From Acorus gramineus (Eukaryota; Streptophyta; Magnoliopsida; Acorales; Acoraceae), in NCBI GenBank assembly GCA_030737835.1, contig CM060855.1, forward strand, positions 9,584,128 through 9,648,127: a stretch of DNA of 64,000 nucleotides, read 5' to 3'. This document shows positions 60,851 through 64,000 of this stretch, in pieces. The translations under genes were made by a program, and so were the position numbers. Below the pieces are notes generated by a model. That model saw nothing but the letters and a program-made list of their open reading frames with translations. It was not told the DNA's origin and made no database searches. Numbering within the stretch: the stretch's first letter is position 1; every line of letters starts with the position of its first letter.

Positions 60851-63800
60851 CACTATCCATAAAGAAAACCTACTTGCCCGTGCACACCATCATTTCATTT
60901 ACATCAGAAAGATACAAACTTTCACTGCATGGTCGTCGATTTTTTAAAAAATTATTATAATCAGGATCAGCTTTACCTCAGCTTCACTATGATTTTTCTT
61001 TATAAACAGACTTTAAAAAAAATGCTTTTGCAGGCTTCAGTGAATCGCTTCTTTTTATTAAAACCCCCCAATGAAATAAAAAGAGAATTTGACATTTTTA
61101 CAGACGACCCTCAATGGGGAAAAAAAACATGGGAGGAGACTCATGATCCATGAAGAAGTAGCTTTTTGTTCTTTGTGAGGGTCTTCTATTGCACACTCAA
61201 CAGATCCATCAGTCTCCGGTTGAGACGTCACATATCTTTATCTGAGATATACTAATATATTTAAGCAACAGATTCATCAGTCTCCGGTTTTGTGATTGGA
61301 TAGCTTTTGCGTTTACAGGAAGCTAGTTCTGTAATCGTGCAATCAAACAGTTTTACAATCATAACTTTCTGCATATAGATTTCAAACAAATAGTGTTCAA
61401 AAATTATGATTGGAGAAAGTTGGGGGGAGACAGCTTCATGCCGAATCAGTTTTAAACTCAGCATTTGCAGAAAATCAATTTTGCAATCTCATTACCAAAC
61501 GCAAACTAAGATAGATAACTACAGTTGGTGTTTGATTGTATTCTTTTCAATTCTCTTTATTATATATTTTTATCTTTAAGACTGTTTGGGTAACAGAATG
61601 GGCGGAGAATATGATGGTACAGGAGAAAAATAAATATAAAAAGTTGTTTGTTTAAAAAAAATATATGCATATAGCTATACTACAATAAATGAGAATAAAT
61701 TTGGTATTTAATTATATTCTAAGTTGCCCCTACAATTGTGTTATTACACATCCAATTTATTTCACTAGTAGACACAACTAACTAAAAATAAAATTACTAA
61801 ACACAACTAAACAACTAACATATAATTATCTATTATTATAATAGTCATAAAATTTGAAATAACTTATGTCTCTATCCAAATAACACCTAAATATTTTATT
61901 GGTTATATATACTAGTCATGGTTAAATTATTTTATCCATTACTTGAAAATACTATCACTATCAGATTTATTATAACTAATCTGAATTTAGCTATCAAATT
62001 TAATCCACAGAATAGATTATTTGGGTAATTCTTGTCCTACCCATCAAATTAATTTAATCCATTCTAATCAAATAGACACCCCAAACGGATGCTTGATGAA
62101 TTATAAAATAAAGGGGGTCCCCTCCACAAAAAGAGTTATTGTTTAACTTTTTGCATCCCTTCTATTAACCTCTTGTGAAAGCAGTGGTGGCTTTCAAGAT
62201 ACTGTGAAAGCTGTTTTGGCTTTCAGATCACTGATCACCTCTTTCAATGCTACATTTTTAATGCATGATGTAGCGACGCAAAAAATAAAATAAAATAGGA
62301 TTCGTTTTGTTTCAATTTTTTTCTCTCATTTTTTTGCCTGTCACAGATAGAAGAACATTGGGTGTACTTTACTGACTTCTCTCAAAGCATCTATTTATGC
62401 AGCTGTGGTTATCTCAACTGTTTTTTAAGCTTTCACAATTTTTTTGGCTTCTTTAGGTTATTGTGAGTCTTGGTTCTTCAGACTCCTGACATTGCCCATC
62501 ACTGCATCCTGTCAACTCTTTTAGTGTGTATTGCCATGCCAAAGATAACAAGCAAAAGAGAAAGGGATGACATGAGTTCATACAAAAAAATCATAGCACT
62601 GTAGTTAGCGTTGGGACTGGGAGTGTCATTGTGATAATGTAATGCATAAGAAAAAGGAAAAAGAAAAATTTTACTTAAAACTTGAGTAAAAGCTTGATTT
62701 AATAAGATGTGTTTTCAACCGTCACTTTATGTTTTTTTTAAATATTTTAAAATTTTTACATCTTCTTCTAATTATTTCCTATAAACATTTTCAAAGTCTT
62801 TTCCTCAAACATTTTTACTACTCAATTTTTTTTTCCTTTAAAATATTTAAATTTAAAAATTATTATCATCCAATTTTTTTAAAAAAGATAAAAGTAATAT
62901 TTTTTTATTGGAGTAAAAATAAGAAGTTAAAAAACAAAGATGAATACTTAATAAAGAAAATTATTATTATTATTTTTTTTCAAGAGATGGTGAAAATTTT
63001 GGGGGCGGAAAAACATCTAATATAATTAAACTAAATGTGGAGTTGAAGGGAAAAAATGTTACATTTGAAAAAAATGTGGAGATAAAAAGAAAAAAAAAAG
63101 AGATGTTGAAATTTGGATAAATATTTGAGTCTCCCTTGATTTGGGTAAAGATTTGAGTAAAATCTTGATTTAGTATAAGTATGGGTACATGGTTGGAGCT
63201 AGAGAGTTTTGAGTGATTTTTACTCAAATTTAAGTTTGAATAAGAGTTTGGGTATAGGATTGCAGATGCTCTAACATGCACATTTTTTAATTTTTTAATA
63301 AATAAATGTTATTTAATAGTAGGGATTTTTCTTCTTATGTCCCTCTAAACTATGCTATTTAGTGATTATTTTTTTCCTTCTTCATATGTTTTTTAAATCT
63401 TCAACTTCAAATGCTATTTTATTATTTATCCCACTGTCAAATGTTTGTTTGTTTGGGCTGACGAATAGGTAAATTCATAAACTACTGTTTGAATTTTTTT
63501 ATTTTAAATCCCTATAAATCATGCTATTTAATGATTGATTATTCTTTTCTTCATATTTTTATTTTAAGTCTCTGTAAACCATTTTCAATATTTTTGTAAT
63601 CAGAATATCAATTTTTTTTATTCAGCCTATCTTTAACTTCAAATCAATGATGATGTACAATGGCATAACTAAGATTCTATAACAATGGAGTCTCGAATCC
63701 TTCTTGAACGAAATTTCAAGTAAAAATAAATAAATAAGTAACTAAAAACTAAAATAATAGTAGAGCTTAAACATAAAAAAAATAACTAAATAATATAAAT

Positions 63801-64000
63801 ACGTTAGATTCCCATAAAATTACTGAATCTCTAATTTAATTTTAAGTTTAGAACCATGCAAAATAATTTTTTCATTGAATATATACAAATTTTTTAATGG
63901 CATCTAAATTTTTAAATTTTAAATTTTAAATACAATCAAAATATATAATTTGATATTTCACAATTTTCAATCAAGAAAAAATCATTTAAAATCAAAATAA
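60851..64000. other. Intergenic, no gene seen
   Basis: A ~25-bp phrase (aacagatYcatcagtctccgg) occurs twice, at 61199 and 61266. The frames at 62729-63025 and 62970-63281 are A/T-rich low-complexity translations. No gene, RNA gene or bounded element recognised. Confidence 0.4.

Noticed and set aside
62729-63281. Two ~100-aa frames, Phe/Lys/Asn-rich
   Set aside because: Low-complexity translations of A/T-rich DNA, on both strands, with no domain or splice context.

Overview
This is AT-rich nuclear DNA of a flowering plant. The evidence is spliced plant-specific genes with GT-AG introns, an intron-containing tRNA-Tyr gene of plant type, dense MITE and SINE repeats, and a short decayed piece of plastid atpA. 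Two genes (GUX and MS1) have very GC-rich, CpG-rich exons while CGI121 and WEB1 do not; that two-class pattern is common in monocots, so a non-grass monocot is my best guess, but the sequence does not prove it.

Layout. 1-9500: repeats only (a hAT-like element at 357-1272, tandem duplications, a 1-kb foldback element at about 6740-7790). 9586-12734 (+): a four-exon GT8 glucuronosyltransferase of the GUX family, with a tRNA-Arg(CCT) gene nested antisense in its second intron. 12735-18400: repeats, a tRNA-Tyr gene with a 12-nt intron, and a hAT-like element with a perfect 8-bp target duplication nested inside another element. 18560-24212 (-): a six-exon CGI121/TPRKB gene, a subunit of the KEOPS/EKC complex. 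Its 2.7-kb first intron contains a long inverted repeat made of two tail-to-tail, degenerate GRF-zinc-finger genes. 25380-25548: plastid atpA fragment. 27080-30197 (-): a WEB1-like coiled-coil gene broken by a 2-nt insertion plus a nonsense codon; its 5'UTR intron holds two short retroposons with target duplications. 36000-39950: nested MITEs, one with a perfect 9-bp duplication. 40383-41145 (+): a three-exon CASP-like four-TM protein, followed 162 bp later by a Mutator-type MITE with a perfect 9-bp duplication. 43388-45405 (+): a three-exon PHD-finger gene of the MALE STERILITY 1 family. 45406-64000: no gene recognised; MITEs (including one inserted into another member of its own family), a foldback element and AT-rich sequence.

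The genes do not form a pathway: they are independently transcribed plant genes for xylan decoration, tRNA t6A modification, chloroplast positioning, a membrane scaffold protein and tapetum/pollen regulation. The most notable structures are the inverted GRF-finger pseudogene pair inside the CGI121 intron, the double lesion in WEB1, and the nested tRNA gene. I saw no clearly new multi-gene system.
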